NCBI RefSeq assembly: GCF_006539885.1
Contig: NZ_BJNW01000024.1
Location: 1 to 44,924 of the forward strand
Direction of reading: 5' to 3'
Length of the DNA stretch: 44,924 nt
From: Kocuria varians
Lineage (GTDB): Bacteria > Actinomycetota > Actinomycetes > Actinomycetales > Micrococcaceae
Made by a program: the position numbers and the translations under genes. Below, one piece after another: positions 24,744-33,539 of this stretch (within the stretch, counting starts at the first letter, position 1; the number at the start of each line of letters is the position of its first letter). Under the pieces are notes generated by a model that made no database searches, was not told where the DNA came from, and saw nothing but the letters and a program-made list of their open reading frames with translations.

Positions 24744-24764
24744 TGTCCAATACATGCTTGGTCA
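24744..24764 (-). promoter_or_regulatory. Dyad TGtCCAA-N7-TTGGtCA upstream of flavin reductase gene
   Basis: Arms TGTCCAA (24744-24750) and TTGGTCA (24758-24764) match at 6 of 7 positions. On the minus strand TTGGAC reads as a plausible -35, so a repressor bound here would block transcription of the flavin reductase gene. The regulator is not evident nearby. Confidence 0.35.
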
Positions 24765-24876
24765 GTCCACATTCTGGGCCACACACCGTCGAAGAACGTC
24801 ATCTTGGGGGACACCGGGCGGCGCGGACAGACGCCGTTGCGCCCACACGGGGCGTGAAACCGTGCCCAACCGGGCA

Positions 24877-25404
24877 TCACCCGAGGGTCTTGTACTCCCG
24901 CGCCACATGGATCAGCGGCCGGTCCGTGGCGTGTGCCCCCGGCCCCCGGCCCATGGCCGTGACCCTGCCGATGACCACCAGGTGGGTGGCGGCGGTGTGG
25001 GTCGAGACGGTGTCGAGCTCGAACCAGCTCAGGCAGCCGTCGATCACCGGGGTCCCCGTGCGCTCCGTACGGTGGAAGGGCACCGAGTCCAGGAGACCCT
25101 CCACGGGGTTGCCCGGACTCGCGAGCCAGTTCGCCACGGAGCGCTGCCGGGCGTTGAGCAGGGAGAGGGTCCAGGAGCCGGTGCTCTCCACGGCCTCGCA
25201 CATGCGCCCCATGTCGTAGAGGCACACGAGCATCGTGGGCGGGTCGTAGGAGACGTCCGCGAACGCCGTCACGGTGATCGCGTGGTCCTTGCCGCGGTAC
25301 CGCGAGCACACCACACCCACCCCCACGGCGTGCTCGGCCGCCAGGGTCCGGTAGCGCTCCACCTGGGGCTCGGTGGGCTGGGCGTCCAGGGGCTCGATCT
25401 GCAT
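24877..25404 (-). CDS. Flavin reductase-like domain protein (smaller)
   Basis: The 175-residue protein is a second split-barrel flavin reductase: YRTLAAEHAVGVGVVCSRYRGKDHAITVTAFADVSYDPPTMLVCLYD, FELDTVSTHTAATHLVVIGRVTAM, then PLIHVAREYKTL. It lacks the extended N-terminus of its neighbour 220 bases downstream and is not a close duplicate of it, so the two may serve different partners. The product would be cytoplasmic. The ATG at 25404 is supported by the fold beginning soon after it. A GC hairpin at 25431-25451 separates it from alkB. Confidence 0.78.
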   Translation of the reverse strand: MQIEPLDAQPTEPQVERYRTLAAEHAVGVGVVCSRYRGKDHAITVTAFADVSYDPPTMLVCLYDMGRMCEAVESTGSWTLSLLNARQRSVANWLASPGNPVEGLLDSVPFHRTERTGTPVIDGCLSWFELDTVSTHTAATHLVVIGRVTAMGRGPGAHATDRPLIHVAREYKTLG

Positions 25405-25430
25405 GGCCCCAGTGTGTCACCGCCGGCCGA

Positions 25431-25451
25431 CGACGCCGCGTGACGGCGTCG
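25431..25451 (-). terminator. Hairpin after alkB
   Basis: CGACGCCG (25431-25438) pairs with CGGCGTCG (25444-25451) around a 5-base loop, just past the alkB stop on the minus strand. It is short and without a T-run. Confidence 0.5.
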
Positions 25452-25459
25452 CGCCGCCG

Positions 25460-26164
25460 TCACCTCCCGCTGCGGCTGCCCGTCATGCGCAGCGTGATGT
25501 TGACGCGCCCGCCGTTCTTCAGTCCCACTTGTCGGCCACCGGTGCCCGGCAGCACCTTGGGCACGCCGTGGAACGCGTACCGTGACGGCCCGCCGAAGAC
25601 GAACAGGTCCCCCGAGCGCAGTTCCACGTCCTGATACGGCGCGGTGCGCGTCTCGGTGTTGCCGAAGCGGAAGACGCACGTGTCGCCCAGGGAGAGGGAG
25701 ACGATCGGTGCCGCCGGGAACTCGTCCTTGTCCTGGTGCATGCCCATGTGGGCGGCGTCGTCGTAGAAGTTGACGAGCGCGGAGTCCGGGGCGAAGTCCC
25801 GGGCCGTGCCCGCGGCGTCCGGGAGACCGACGTCGTGCGCCGGGTCCCCGAGGTAGGCGTCCTCGACCGCCCGCGCGCCGAGCGCGACGAGCCACTCCGG
25901 CAGCTCGGGAGTCGCGCCGCCGCCGGCCCCGTAGCGGTAGGCCGCGCTGCGGCTGCCGAGCATCACCGACTGCACGGACATCCGACCCCCGCCGGCGAGC
26001 ACCTTGTGCTCCATGGGTGCGGCTCGCACCCACTCGCGCGCCACGGCCACCAGCTCCCGCTGCCGGGCGGGGTCCAGCCACTCCGGGACGTGCACCGCCC
26101 CGGGGGCCAGAACAGCCCGCTCACGGGGGACGCTGAACAGCTCATCGAGCTCGTACTCGGCCAT
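25460..26164 (-). CDS. alkB: AlkB-type Fe(II)/2-oxoglutarate dioxygenase
   Basis: The 234-residue protein matches AlkB DNA/RNA repair dioxygenases. The iron facial triad is H-x-D in GMHQDKDE with the distal His in YAFHGVPKV. The 2-oxoglutarate-binding Arg and the conserved second Arg are in [23 protein letters not shown] and [14 protein letters not shown] are typical flanks. It repairs 1-methyladenine and 3-methylcytosine by oxidative demethylation. It is divergent from the luciferase-like gene, with 93 bases between. No Ada-type regulator is nearby. Confidence 0.92.
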   Translation of the reverse strand: MAEYELDELFSVPRERAVLAPGAVHVPEWLDPARQRELVAVAREWVRAAPMEHKVLAGGGRMSVQSVMLGSRSAAYRYGAGGGATPELPEWLVALGARAVEDAYLGDPAHDVGLPDAAGTARDFAPDSALVNFYDDAAHMGMHQDKDEFPAAPIVSLSLGDTCVFRFGNTETRTAPYQDVELRSGDLFVFGGPSRYAFHGVPKVLPGTGGRQVGLKNGGRVNITLRMTGSRSGR

Positions 26165-26257
26165 ACCTGCACCCTAGAACGCCCCTCGGACAGGGAATAC
26201 CCCGCCCCCGATCCCCGTTATTTCCACAGCAAGTTTTCTTCCGGAAAGGTTTTTCAG

Positions 26258-27235
26258 ATGGCACTGCCCCTGTCCGTCATTGATTTCGCGACCGTGCGCA
26301 AGGACCAGTCGGTGGCGCAGAGCTTCGCGGACTCCGTGACGCTCGCCCAGCACGCGGAGCGCCTGGGCTACTCCCGCGTCTGGTACGCGGAGCACCACAA
26401 CATGGGGACCATCGCGTCCTCCGCTCCGGCGGTGCTGATCGCCCACGTGGCCGCGCACACCCAGAGCATCCGGCTGGGCTCCGGCGGCGTCATGCTCCCC
26501 AACCACTCGCCGCTGACCGTGGCCGAGCAGTTCGGCACGCTCGCGGAGCTGCACCCGGGGCGCATCGACCTGGGGCTGGGACGCGCCCCGGGCACCGACC
26601 AGCGCACGCTGCGTGCCCTGCGCCGTTCACCGGAGGCCGCGGAGAACTTCCCGCAGGACGTCCGTGAGCTGCAGGGCTACCTCAGCGGCAACTCCGTGGT
26701 CCCGGGCGTCAGCGCCATGCCGGGCGCGGGGACGAACGTACCCCTGACCATCCTGGGCTCCTCGTTGTTCGGTGCGCAGCTGGCCGCCGCCTACGGGCTG
26801 CCCTACGCGTTCGCCTCCCACTTCGCGCCGGACGCCCTCGTGGACGCCGTGGCCGCGTACCGTTCCCAGTTCCAGCCGTCCGAGCAGCTCGCGGAGCCGT
26901 ACGTGATCGCCGCGGTCAACGTGATCGTCTCGGAGGACGCGCAGGACGCCGCCCGGCAGCTCGAGGCCGCCCAGCGCTCCCGCGTGCGCGCCATGGTGGG
27001 CCGCGGCCGGGAGTTCACGGAGGAGGAGATGGACATGGTCATGGCCTCCCCCGCCGCGTCCCAGGTGCTGCACATGATCAGCTACACGGGCGCCGGCACC
27101 CCGGACACCGTGGTGGACTACCTGCACCGTTTCGCGGAGCACGCGGACGCCGACGAGCTCATGATCTCCCCGACCGCCACGCAGCAGCCGGACGTGCTGA
27201 ACTCCATGGAGCTGCTCGCGAAGAACTGGAACTGA
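26258..27235 (+). CDS. Luciferase-like (LLM class) flavin-dependent monooxygenase
   Basis: The 325-residue protein is in the bacterial-luciferase-like family, in the branch of E. coli YhbW. Visible marks are [60 protein letters not shown] and [15 protein letters not shown]. It is a TIM barrel that probably uses FMNH2 or F420 and oxygen. The frame continues upstream, but ATG 26258 has GGAAAGG 8 bases before it and starts at the conserved N-terminus. The two flavin reductases encoded nearby could supply reduced flavin; that link is inference. The natural substrate is unknown. Confidence 0.85.
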   Translation: MALPLSVIDFATVRKDQSVAQSFADSVTLAQHAERLGYSRVWYAEHHNMGTIASSAPAVLIAHVAAHTQSIRLGSGGVMLPNHSPLTVAEQFGTLAELHPGRIDLGLGRAPGTDQRTLRALRRSPEAAENFPQDVRELQGYLSGNSVVPGVSAMPGAGTNVPLTILGSSLFGAQLAAAYGLPYAFASHFAPDALVDAVAAYRSQFQPSEQLAEPYVIAAVNVIVSEDAQDAARQLEAAQRSRVRAMVGRGREFTEEEMDMVMASPAASQVLHMISYTGAGTPDTVVDYLHRFAEHADADELMISPTATQQPDVLNSMELLAKNWN

Positions 27236-27247
27236 GCCCGGTCCCGC

Positions 27248-28063
27248 TCAGGCGAGGCCGTCCAGGAAACGGGTGAGGGCGGCGTCGTAGTCCGCGGGGT
27301 TCTCCATGTTCGGAGTGTGGCCGCTGCGCGGGACCACCGCGAGCTCGCCGCGGGGCAGCAGGTCCGCCATGACCTCCGCGGCGCCACCGTCGAAGGCGTC
27401 CCCCTCCCCCACGACCACGAGCGCCGGGCCGTCCCAGGCCCGCAGGGTCGCGGTGAAGTCCTGGCGCTCTGCGCGCCCGCGCATCGCGGCGGCCGCGCCC
27501 TGCGCGGGTGAGGCGGCAATCATCTCGCGCACCGCGCGCGCGACGTCGGGCAGGCGCTCCACGTTCTCCGCCAGGATCATGGAGGCGAGCACCTTCTCGG
27601 CGTAGGCGGCCATGCCGCCCGCGATGATCGCGTCCGCTCCCGTGTGACGACGACGCCGCCCCGCCGCGTCCTCGGCGCGCGGCACCGTGTCGTTGACGAC
27701 GAGCGCGGCCACCCGCTCGGGGTGCTCCGCCAGGATCTGCAGGGCCACCTGCCCTGCCATCGAGAAGCCCACGAGCACCACGGACCCGAGCCCCAGGTGG
27801 TCCAGCAGGGCGAGCACGTCCGCCGCGATTTCCTCGGTGTACACGATCCCCGGAGTGACCTCCGAGTCCCCGAAGCCGCGCAGGTCCGGGGCGATCACGC
27901 GCCAACCCCGCCGGGTGAGGGTGCGGACCTGGGCGTCCCACATCGAGCGGTCGTAGGCGTGGCCGTGCAGCAGCACGACCGGGCACCCCTCGCCCTCGTC
28001 CGTGTAGGCGAGCTGCGTGCCGTTGACGCGGACGGTGTGCGTGGTGAACGTGGAGCGGCTCAT
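27248..28063 (-). CDS. Alpha/beta-fold hydrolase
   Basis: The 271-residue hydrolase has the oxyanion segment VVLLHGHAYDRSMW, the nucleophile elbow GFSMAG (catalytic Ser), the acid in VVGEGDAFD and the catalytic His in RSGHTPNMENP. The lid region is Ala/Arg-rich. The sequence resembles the 3-oxoadipate enol-lactonase, haloperoxidase and epoxide hydrolase groups without a decisive match. It is convergent with the luciferase-like gene, with only 12 bases between stops, and stands just after the carotenoid operon in the same direction. The substrate cannot be set. Confidence 0.82.
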   Translation of the reverse strand: MSRSTFTTHTVRVNGTQLAYTDEGEGCPVVLLHGHAYDRSMWDAQVRTLTRRGWRVIAPDLRGFGDSEVTPGIVYTEEIAADVLALLDHLGLGSVVLVGFSMAGQVALQILAEHPERVAALVVNDTVPRAEDAAGRRRRHTGADAIIAGGMAAYAEKVLASMILAENVERLPDVARAVREMIAASPAQGAAAAMRGRAERQDFTATLRAWDGPALVVVGEGDAFDGGAAEVMADLLPRGELAVVPRSGHTPNMENPADYDAALTRFLDGLA

Positions 28064-28111
28064 GGCCCCATGATGCCAGCCACCCGCTGGCGAGCTCGCC
28101 TCAGCTCATGC

Positions 28112-28987
28112 TCAGAGGACCTGGACCCGCGCCCACCAGATCAGCAGCAGCGTGACCAGGAACCCGGTGGCGTAGTTCAGCCAGAGGAACGTCCGCCACC
28201 CGGCGTGCGCGCACCCCGAGTCCTCGTCCGTGACGGCCCGGAAGCGCAGCGCGTTGACAAGGTACGGCACCGCGAGCAGTGCAGCGAACTGGCCGGGCCA
28301 CTGCGTGGCGAGCATCAGGAGGCCGGCCACCGCGTAGAGCGCAGCGGCCAGCCACACGGTGGGGCGAGCCCCGAGCACGGTGGCGACCGAGGCAAGGCCG
28401 CCCTCGCGGTCCGGGACCACGTCCTGCACCGCCCCGAACATCTGCGAGGCCATGCCCCAGAGGAAGAACCCGGCGAGCACGGCCCACAGCCCGGGCGTGA
28501 GGTCCGCGCCCGCGAGCACCAGTCCGTACGCGGCCGGGGAGACGAAGTGCGTGGCGGACGTGGCGGCGTCCAGGAACGGGCGCTCCTTGAACCGCAGCCC
28601 CGCCCACGAGTAGGCGACCACCGCGAACAGGCTCACCGCGAGCACCGCCACGGAGGCGGGGTTGCCGGTCGCGATCCCGTACCCGGCGAGCACCGCCACG
28701 AACGGCGCCGGCACCAGGCACGAGGCCAGCAGCACGGTGCGCCGCTCGGAGCGTCCCACCACTGCGCCCTCCACACCGCCCTTGCGGGGGTTGCGGAGGT
28801 CCGACTCGTAGTCGAAGACGTCGTTGATGCCGTACATCGCCAGGTTGTAGGGCACCAGGAAGAACACGGTGCCCAGAACCACGAGCCACCACGGCAGCCC
28901 CCCGGTCAGCAGCACCGCCGCGGCGAACGGGTACGCGGTGTTGACCCAGCTCAGCGGGCGCGAGGCCCGGAACAGTGTGCTCAGCAC
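28112..28987 (-). CDS. crtEb: CrtEb: lycopene elongase/hydratase (UbiA family)
   Basis: The 291-residue membrane prenyltransferase has about eight TM helices and the Asp-rich motifs NDVFDYESD (residues 63-71) and DVVPDREGG, which bind prenyl diphosphate and Mg2+. In C. glutamicum and M. luteus this enzyme adds two C5 units to lycopene to make C45 nonaflavuxanthin and C50 flavuxanthin. Here it is the last gene of the crt operon. GTG 28987 overlaps the end of crtYf by 7 bases (GTGCTGA), with AGGAGG upstream. UbiA members also make quinones, but the neighbours fix the role. Confidence 0.9.
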   Translation of the reverse strand: MLSTLFRASRPLSWVNTAYPFAAAVLLTGGLPWWLVVLGTVFFLVPYNLAMYGINDVFDYESDLRNPRKGGVEGAVVGRSERRTVLLASCLVPAPFVAVLAGYGIATGNPASVAVLAVSLFAVVAYSWAGLRFKERPFLDAATSATHFVSPAAYGLVLAGADLTPGLWAVLAGFFLWGMASQMFGAVQDVVPDREGGLASVATVLGARPTVWLAAALYAVAGLLMLATQWPGQFAALLAVPYLVNALRFRAVTDEDSGCAHAGWRTFLWLNYATGFLVTLLLIWWARVQVL

Positions 28988-29433
28988 GAGCGGCCTCCTG
29001 TCTCGTTCGTGGGACGACGCCCCTCGGACGTTCGGGCGTCGGGGGTTCGTCCGTTCGGGAGACCCGACGCGGGGAGACCGGCTCCGGGGAGAGCACCCTC
29101 AGCGGGGTCGCCCGCCTCGTCCGCCTCCTCCTGGACCCTGCTGCCCAGCAGCAGCCACAGCGCGGGCAGCAGCAGCACCCCGGCCACCGGGTACGCGAAG
29201 TCCTCGAGCGGGGCCAGGCCCACCTGCACCCCGGAGATGTTGTGCTCCGTGTACGCCATGATGCCCGAGGCGATCATGACGTTGTCGAAGACCGCCGTGA
29301 GCGTCACCAGCAGCACCGCGGCCGCCGCGAGCGCGCCCCAGAACAGCCGCCGCGGGCGTCGCAGGAGCACCGCGGCCAGCAGCACCACCGCGGCGATCCC
29401 CAGGAAGATCGCGTTCACCGCCCAGTACGTCAC
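28981..29433 (-). CDS. crtYf: CrtYf: C50 carotenoid epsilon/gamma-cyclase subunit
   Basis: The 150-residue small membrane protein has three TM helices in the first 105 residues (NAIFLGIAAVVLLAAVLL; AAVLLVTLTAVFDNVMIASGIM; DFAYPVAGVLLLPALWLLL). FDNVMIASGIMAYTEHNISGVQVG is a heterodimeric lycopene-cyclase signature. A Gly/Pro-rich tail of about 45 residues follows, longer than usual. Together with CrtYe it cyclises the ends of the C50 chain. GTG 29433 overlaps the crtYe stop (GTGA) and has GGAGG 6 bases before it. The ring type made (epsilon for decaprenoxanthin, gamma for sarcinaxanthin) cannot be read from sequence. Confidence 0.88.
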   Translation of the reverse strand: MTYWAVNAIFLGIAAVVLLAAVLLRRPRRLFWGALAAAAVLLVTLTAVFDNVMIASGIMAYTEHNISGVQVGLAPLEDFAYPVAGVLLLPALWLLLGSRVQEEADEAGDPAEGALPGAGLPASGLPNGRTPDARTSEGRRPTNETGGRSC

Positions 29434-29825
29434 GGGCAACCTCCGTTCGTTCGAGCACCCGGGCCCGGGGCGGCAGGGCCGGCGGCGCCGGACCCGCCGG
29501 ATCCACGCGACCACCCCCTCAGCCACCGCCACAGCACCGGCGCGCCGCGCACGTAGACCGCGGTCTGGTAGCACAGGAACGCGAGGAAGAAGACCTCTTC
29601 GAGCGGCAGCTCGGGTGCCACGAAGACGCCCAGGGACAGCGAGTTCTCGCCGTGCCAGAACAGGCCGTGGGCGATCCCCACCAGATCCCACGCCAGGAAG
29701 AACACCACGCCCGCGATCAGTACGGCCCAGGCCCGCAGCGGGTGCCCGGACCAGAAGAAGAGGTTCCAGCGGCGGTCCAGGAGCGCGAAGCACCCCAGGA
29801 GCACGAGCAGCAGGAGCAGGTACAT
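29430..29825 (-). CDS. crtYe: CrtYe: C50 carotenoid epsilon/gamma-cyclase subunit
   Basis: The 131-residue protein has three TM helices, the motif LDRRWNLFFW, then WDLVGIAHGLFWHGENSLSLGVFVAPELPLEEVFFLAFLCYQTA. The PELPLEE-x-FFL segment is the mark of the CrtYc/CrtYe lycopene-cyclase subunit. It pairs with CrtYf. ATG 29825 shares its A with the TGA of crtI (TGATG), and the C-terminal Gly/Pro tail overlaps the crtYf start. In some fungi and archaea the two subunits are fused; here they remain separate, as in corynebacteria. Confidence 0.9.
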   Translation of the reverse strand: MYLLLLLVLLGCFALLDRRWNLFFWSGHPLRAWAVLIAGVVFFLAWDLVGIAHGLFWHGENSLSLGVFVAPELPLEEVFFLAFLCYQTAVYVRGAPVLWRWLRGWSRGSGGSGAAGPAAPGPGARTNGGCP

Positions 29826-31426
29826 CAGTGCGCCCCGCTCTCCCGCACGGCGTCCCGCACGACCTCGGAGGAGATCAGGCACATGGGCACGCCGATCCCC
29901 GGCCGCACCGAGGACCCCGCGTAGAACAGCCCCTTGATCCCGGGGTCGCGCACACCCGGACGGAACATCGCGGACTGTCCGAGGGTGTGCCCGGGGCCGA
30001 GCAGCGAACCGCGCCACGCGTTGACCGTGCTCACGAAGTCCCCCGGCCCGTACGTGCGCCGCACGACGATCCGCGCGGCCAGGTCTGGGATCCCCGCCCA
30101 CCGCGCGAGCTGGTCGATCGCGCGGTCCGCGACCTCCTCGACCCGCGGGGAGCCGGGCTGCTCGATCCCCGGCGCCGAGATCCCGCCACGGCCCCACTCA
30201 GGGGTGGCCGGGGAGGGCACCAGAATGAACAGGTTCTCGTCCCCCTCGGGGGCGGTCCCGGGGTCCGTCGCGGAGGTCATGGAGACGTAGATCGAGGTCT
30301 CCTCCGCCAGCGGCGCGCCGGCGGCAATGCGGTCGAAGTTCTCGTCCCAGTCCGCCGTGAACAGCAGGTTGTGGTGCGCGAGCTCGGGCAGCTTCCCCCG
30401 CACCCCCAGGCACACGAGCACGCCGGACGGCCCCGGATCGCGCCGCGTCCACCGGGACTCCGGTGCCCTGAACCCCTGCGGCAGGAGCCGGGTCTGGAGG
30501 TGGTGCAGGTCCGCGGCGCCCACCACCAGGTCCGCGGGCACGGTGTTCTCTGCGCCGGGGACCACGCCGCCCGGCCGGTAGGTCACGCCCGTCACCACCC
30601 CGGTGGGGCGGCCTCCCGGCAGGGCGGAGCGCAGCCGCGCCCGCGCGGGCCCCCGCGCCGGATCCACCTCGATGCCGGTGACCGTTGCCCCGGTGACGAT
30701 CTCCACCCCGGCGGCGCGGACCAGATCCGCCATGGCGTCCACGAGCGCGGCGAACCCGCCCACGGGGTACTGCACGCCGTCGGTGAGGTCCAGGTGGCTC
30801 ATGAGGTGGTACATGGCTGGTGCGGAACCGGGCGAGGCGCCCAGGAACACGGCGGGGTAGCCGAGCAGCTGGCGTTCGCGCGGTTCGGGGAAACGGCGCG
30901 CGATGTAGCGCTGCATGGAGGTGCTCAGCAGCCCGGCCAGCCGCGGCAGGCGGGCGAGCACGCTCGGGTGCAGCAGCTCCCGCGGGTGCTCGAAGTTCGT
31001 GTAGAGGAAGTGCTTCTTGGCCAGCTCGTAGACCTCGGCGCCGGAGTCCAGGTAGGCCCGCAGCGCGCGGGAGGAACCGGGATCCAGCCGGTCGAAGAGC
31101 TCTTCCGCGGCACCGGTGACCACGTCCGTGGGCGGCTCGTCCAGGTGGTGCTCGAAGAACGTGCGGTAGCCCGGGGTCAGCCGCCGCAGGTCCAGGCGCT
31201 CTGCCGTGCTCGAGCCCATGAGGCGGAACCAGCGGTCGATCACCTCCGGCATGAGGTACCAGCTGGGCCCGGTGTCGAACGTGAAGCCCTCCGCGGACCA
31301 GCGTCCGGAGCGGCCACCCACCGTGTCCTGCTGCTCGAGCAGGGTCACGCGGTGCCCGTCCCGCGTGAGCAGCCCAGCGGTCGCCAGCCCGGCGAAGCCC
31401 CCGCCGATCACCACGGCGCGGGTCAT
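29825..31426 (-). CDS. crtI: CrtI: phytoene desaturase
   Basis: The 533-residue FAD enzyme begins with the dinucleotide motif VVIGGGFAGLATAGLLTRDGHRVTLLEQQDTVGGRSG, and carries GFTFDTGPSWYLMPEV. It closes with the bacterial-type CrtI signature GSSVRPGIGVPMCLISSE. It converts phytoene to lycopene at the membrane in four desaturation steps. ATG 31426 overlaps the crtB stop by ATGA. Length is normal for the family. Confidence 0.94.
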   Translation of the reverse strand: MTRAVVIGGGFAGLATAGLLTRDGHRVTLLEQQDTVGGRSGRWSAEGFTFDTGPSWYLMPEVIDRWFRLMGSSTAERLDLRRLTPGYRTFFEHHLDEPPTDVVTGAAEELFDRLDPGSSRALRAYLDSGAEVYELAKKHFLYTNFEHPRELLHPSVLARLPRLAGLLSTSMQRYIARRFPEPRERQLLGYPAVFLGASPGSAPAMYHLMSHLDLTDGVQYPVGGFAALVDAMADLVRAAGVEIVTGATVTGIEVDPARGPARARLRSALPGGRPTGVVTGVTYRPGGVVPGAENTVPADLVVGAADLHHLQTRLLPQGFRAPESRWTRRDPGPSGVLVCLGVRGKLPELAHHNLLFTADWDENFDRIAAGAPLAEETSIYVSMTSATDPGTAPEGDENLFILVPSPATPEWGRGGISAPGIEQPGSPRVEEVADRAIDQLARWAGIPDLAARIVVRRTYGPGDFVSTVNAWRGSLLGPGHTLGQSAMFRPGVRDPGIKGLFYAGSSVRPGIGVPMCLISSEVVRDAVRESGAH

Positions 31427-32343
31427 CGGGACACCTCCCCAGCGCGGGAGCGGAACCGGGCGGAGGTCGACAGCGCCCGCGCCGCGATCCGCAGCTTCAC
31501 CGCCGTGGGCACGCTGATCCGACGCCGCGTGAGCTCCGCCGCGGGCACCTCCCGGATCCGTTGCGCGAGCTCCTCGAAGAGCCCGTGGGCGATCAACACG
31601 GCGCGCCGGACCCGGTGGTCGAGGGCGAGGATGCCGGGCACGGCGGCGTCGAGATCCGCGGTCAGGTCCGCGAGCAGGCGCTCCTTGCGGGCCTCATCCA
31701 GGTGCACGGGATCCGCCCCGGGGAAGTAGGTGCGGCCCAGCTCGTCGTGGTCCGCGCCGAGGTCCCGCAGGAAGTTGACCTTCTGGAACGCCGCGCCGAG
31801 CCTGCGGGCCGTGGTGCGCAGCAGCTCCCGTTCCTCCGGGGTCCCGGAGCGCGTTCCGGGCATGTCCATGAAGACCTCCAGGCACATCAGCCCCACGACC
31901 TCCGCGGAGCCGTAGATGTAGGTCTGCAGCGAGGCGCCGTCGTGCTCCGCGACCTCCAGGTCCGCGCGCATGGACGCGAAGAACGGCGCGGTCAGCTCGG
32001 TGCCGAAGCCGTGGCGGCGGGCCACGTCCGCGAAACCGTGGACCACCAGGTCCGTGGAGAAGCCCGTGTCGATCGCGGAGGCCACCTCCGCCTCGTAGCC
32101 GTCCAGCGCGGAGCGCACCGAGTCCGTGCCGAGACCCGCGGCACCCGCCGTGCCGTCCACGACCTCGTCCGCGACGCGTACGAGCGCGTAGATCCCGGCG
32201 ATGTCCCGGCGCACAGCGGGCGGCAGTGTGCGGCACGCGAGTGCGAAGGATGTGGAGTAGCGCTCGATCACTGCCCCGGAGGCCGCCAGGGCGGTCCCGG
32301 TGTAGAGGCTCAGGGGTGCGTGGGCCGGGGTGGCCTGCGGCAT
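31423..32343 (-). CDS. crtB: CrtB: phytoene synthase
   Basis: The 306-residue enzyme joins two geranylgeranyl diphosphates to phytoene. It has the SFALACRTLPPAVRRDIAGIYALVRVADEVVD segment with the first Asp-rich site, YIYGSAEVVGLMCLEVF, and the second site FQKVNFLRDLGADHDELGRTYFP. ATG 32343 lies 14 bases past the crtE stop and has GAGGAA before it; GTG 32358, which overlaps the crtE stop, would add five residues. The gene runs into crtI by an ATGA overlap. Confidence 0.93.
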   Translation of the reverse strand: MPQATPAHAPLSLYTGTALAASGAVIERYSTSFALACRTLPPAVRRDIAGIYALVRVADEVVDGTAGAAGLGTDSVRSALDGYEAEVASAIDTGFSTDLVVHGFADVARRHGFGTELTAPFFASMRADLEVAEHDGASLQTYIYGSAEVVGLMCLEVFMDMPGTRSGTPEERELLRTTARRLGAAFQKVNFLRDLGADHDELGRTYFPGADPVHLDEARKERLLADLTADLDAAVPGILALDHRVRRAVLIAHGLFEELAQRIREVPAAELTRRRISVPTAVKLRIAARALSTSARFRSRAGEVSR

Positions 32344-32357
32344 GGTGCGGTTCCTCA

Positions 32358-33539
32358 CTACGAGTCCCGGTTGAGGACATGGTGGCACAGGGCGTCGAGC
32401 TCGGCGCGCTGCGTGTCTGGGAGCGGCAGCCCGGCGAGGGCCTCACGGGCGCGGTCCACGAGGTCGGTGGCCAGCTCGACCGCCACCTCGTGCGCGCCCG
32501 ACGCCGCGAGCGCCGACCGCGCTGAGCCCACCGTGGTGCGCCCGGCGGCGAGGTCCGCGAGCGCACCGCGGGCCTCGGGATCCTGCATGCCGTGGGCGGT
32601 GAGCACGGTGGCCTTGCCGGAGCGCAGGTCCGCGTCCACCGACTTGCCGGTGGCCTCCGGGTCTCCGAAGGTGCCGAGGACGTCGTCGATCACCTGGTAG
32701 CCCACGCCCAGCAGCGCACCGGCGTGGGCGAGTTGCAGGGCCTGGTCCTCCGGCGCCCCGGCGAGCAGGGCCCCCGCGCGCAGCGGTGCCTCGAACGAGT
32801 AGGTCGCGGTCTTGAGCCGCTCCATGTCCAGGATGTCCTGGACCCCCGGGTGCTCGGCGCCGAAGCGGTGCAGGGAGAGCAGCAGGTCGTCGAGCTCCCC
32901 GGCCGCGGACGCCGTGACCGCTTCGAAGACCACGTCCGAGACCGCGAGGCGTCGGGCCGGATCCTCGGTGCACGTGGTTGCCAGCCGCAGCGCCCCGGCC
33001 AGCAGCAGGTCCCCCGCGAGGACCGCCGCAGACTCCCCCGCGTGCTCGGCCTCGGGCCCGGGAGCCCCGGCGCGGGCGGCGTCGCGCCGGAAGAGCTCGC
33101 CCACGGTGGGTCGGCCGCGGCGGTGCCAGTCCCGGTCCACGACGTCGTCGTGCACGATCAGCGCCGCGTGCAGCATCTCGAAGGATGCCGCCAGGCGCAC
33201 GCACTCCCCCGTCTGCTCACCGGCGAAGGAGCACCACGCGATGTGGGTGAGCCGCGGGCGGATCAGCTTCCCGCCCGCCAGCTGACGCCGCACGCGCTCC
33301 CACATCACCGGGAAGCCCGGGCTCGTGGGCACCGCGTTGGTGGGTGCTGCGAAGAACGCGTCCAGCTCACGGTCCACGGCCACCCTGAACTCGAGCCAGT
33401 TCTCGTTCGCAACCGGCCGCGCCCTCTCGTGCGCGCCCCCCGGCGCGTTCTCGTCCGGGAGCGCACCAGCGGGCCCCGCGCTTCCCCCGCTCCTCCCGGC
33501 GGGCCGGGTGCCTCCCGACCCGGCGGCTCCGGCGCTCAC
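32358..33539 (-). CDS. crtE: CrtE: geranylgeranyl diphosphate synthase
   Basis: The 393-residue trans-prenyltransferase has the first Asp-rich motif in ALIVHDDVVDRDWHRRGRPT (DDVVD) and the second in GYQVIDDVLGTFGD. It has a Gly/Ala/Pro-rich N-terminal extension of about 45 residues with no known role. It supplies the C20 precursor for phytoene. GTG 33539 overlaps the marR stop (GTGA), so regulator and enzyme are translationally coupled. Chain length C20 is inferred from the operon; by itself the sequence would also allow C15. Confidence 0.9.
   Translation of the reverse strand: MSAGAAGSGGTRPAGRSGGSAGPAGALPDENAPGGAHERARPVANENWLEFRVAVDRELDAFFAAPTNAVPTSPGFPVMWERVRRQLAGGKLIRPRLTHIAWCSFAGEQTGECVRLAASFEMLHAALIVHDDVVDRDWHRRGRPTVGELFRRDAARAGAPGPEAEHAGESAAVLAGDLLLAGALRLATTCTEDPARRLAVSDVVFEAVTASAAGELDDLLLSLHRFGAEHPGVQDILDMERLKTATYSFEAPLRAGALLAGAPEDQALQLAHAGALLGVGYQVIDDVLGTFGDPEATGKSVDADLRSGKATVLTAHGMQDPEARGALADLAAGRTTVGSARSALAASGAHEVAVELATDLVDRAREALAGLPLPDTQRAELDALCHHVLNRDS

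Noticed and set aside
27644-31729. A 1361-codon open frame on the plus strand across the carotenoid genes
   Set aside because: It is antisense to well-recognised crt genes and its composition (Arg, Gly, Pro, His, Gln-rich) matches the GC-driven antisense shadow; no domain is visible.
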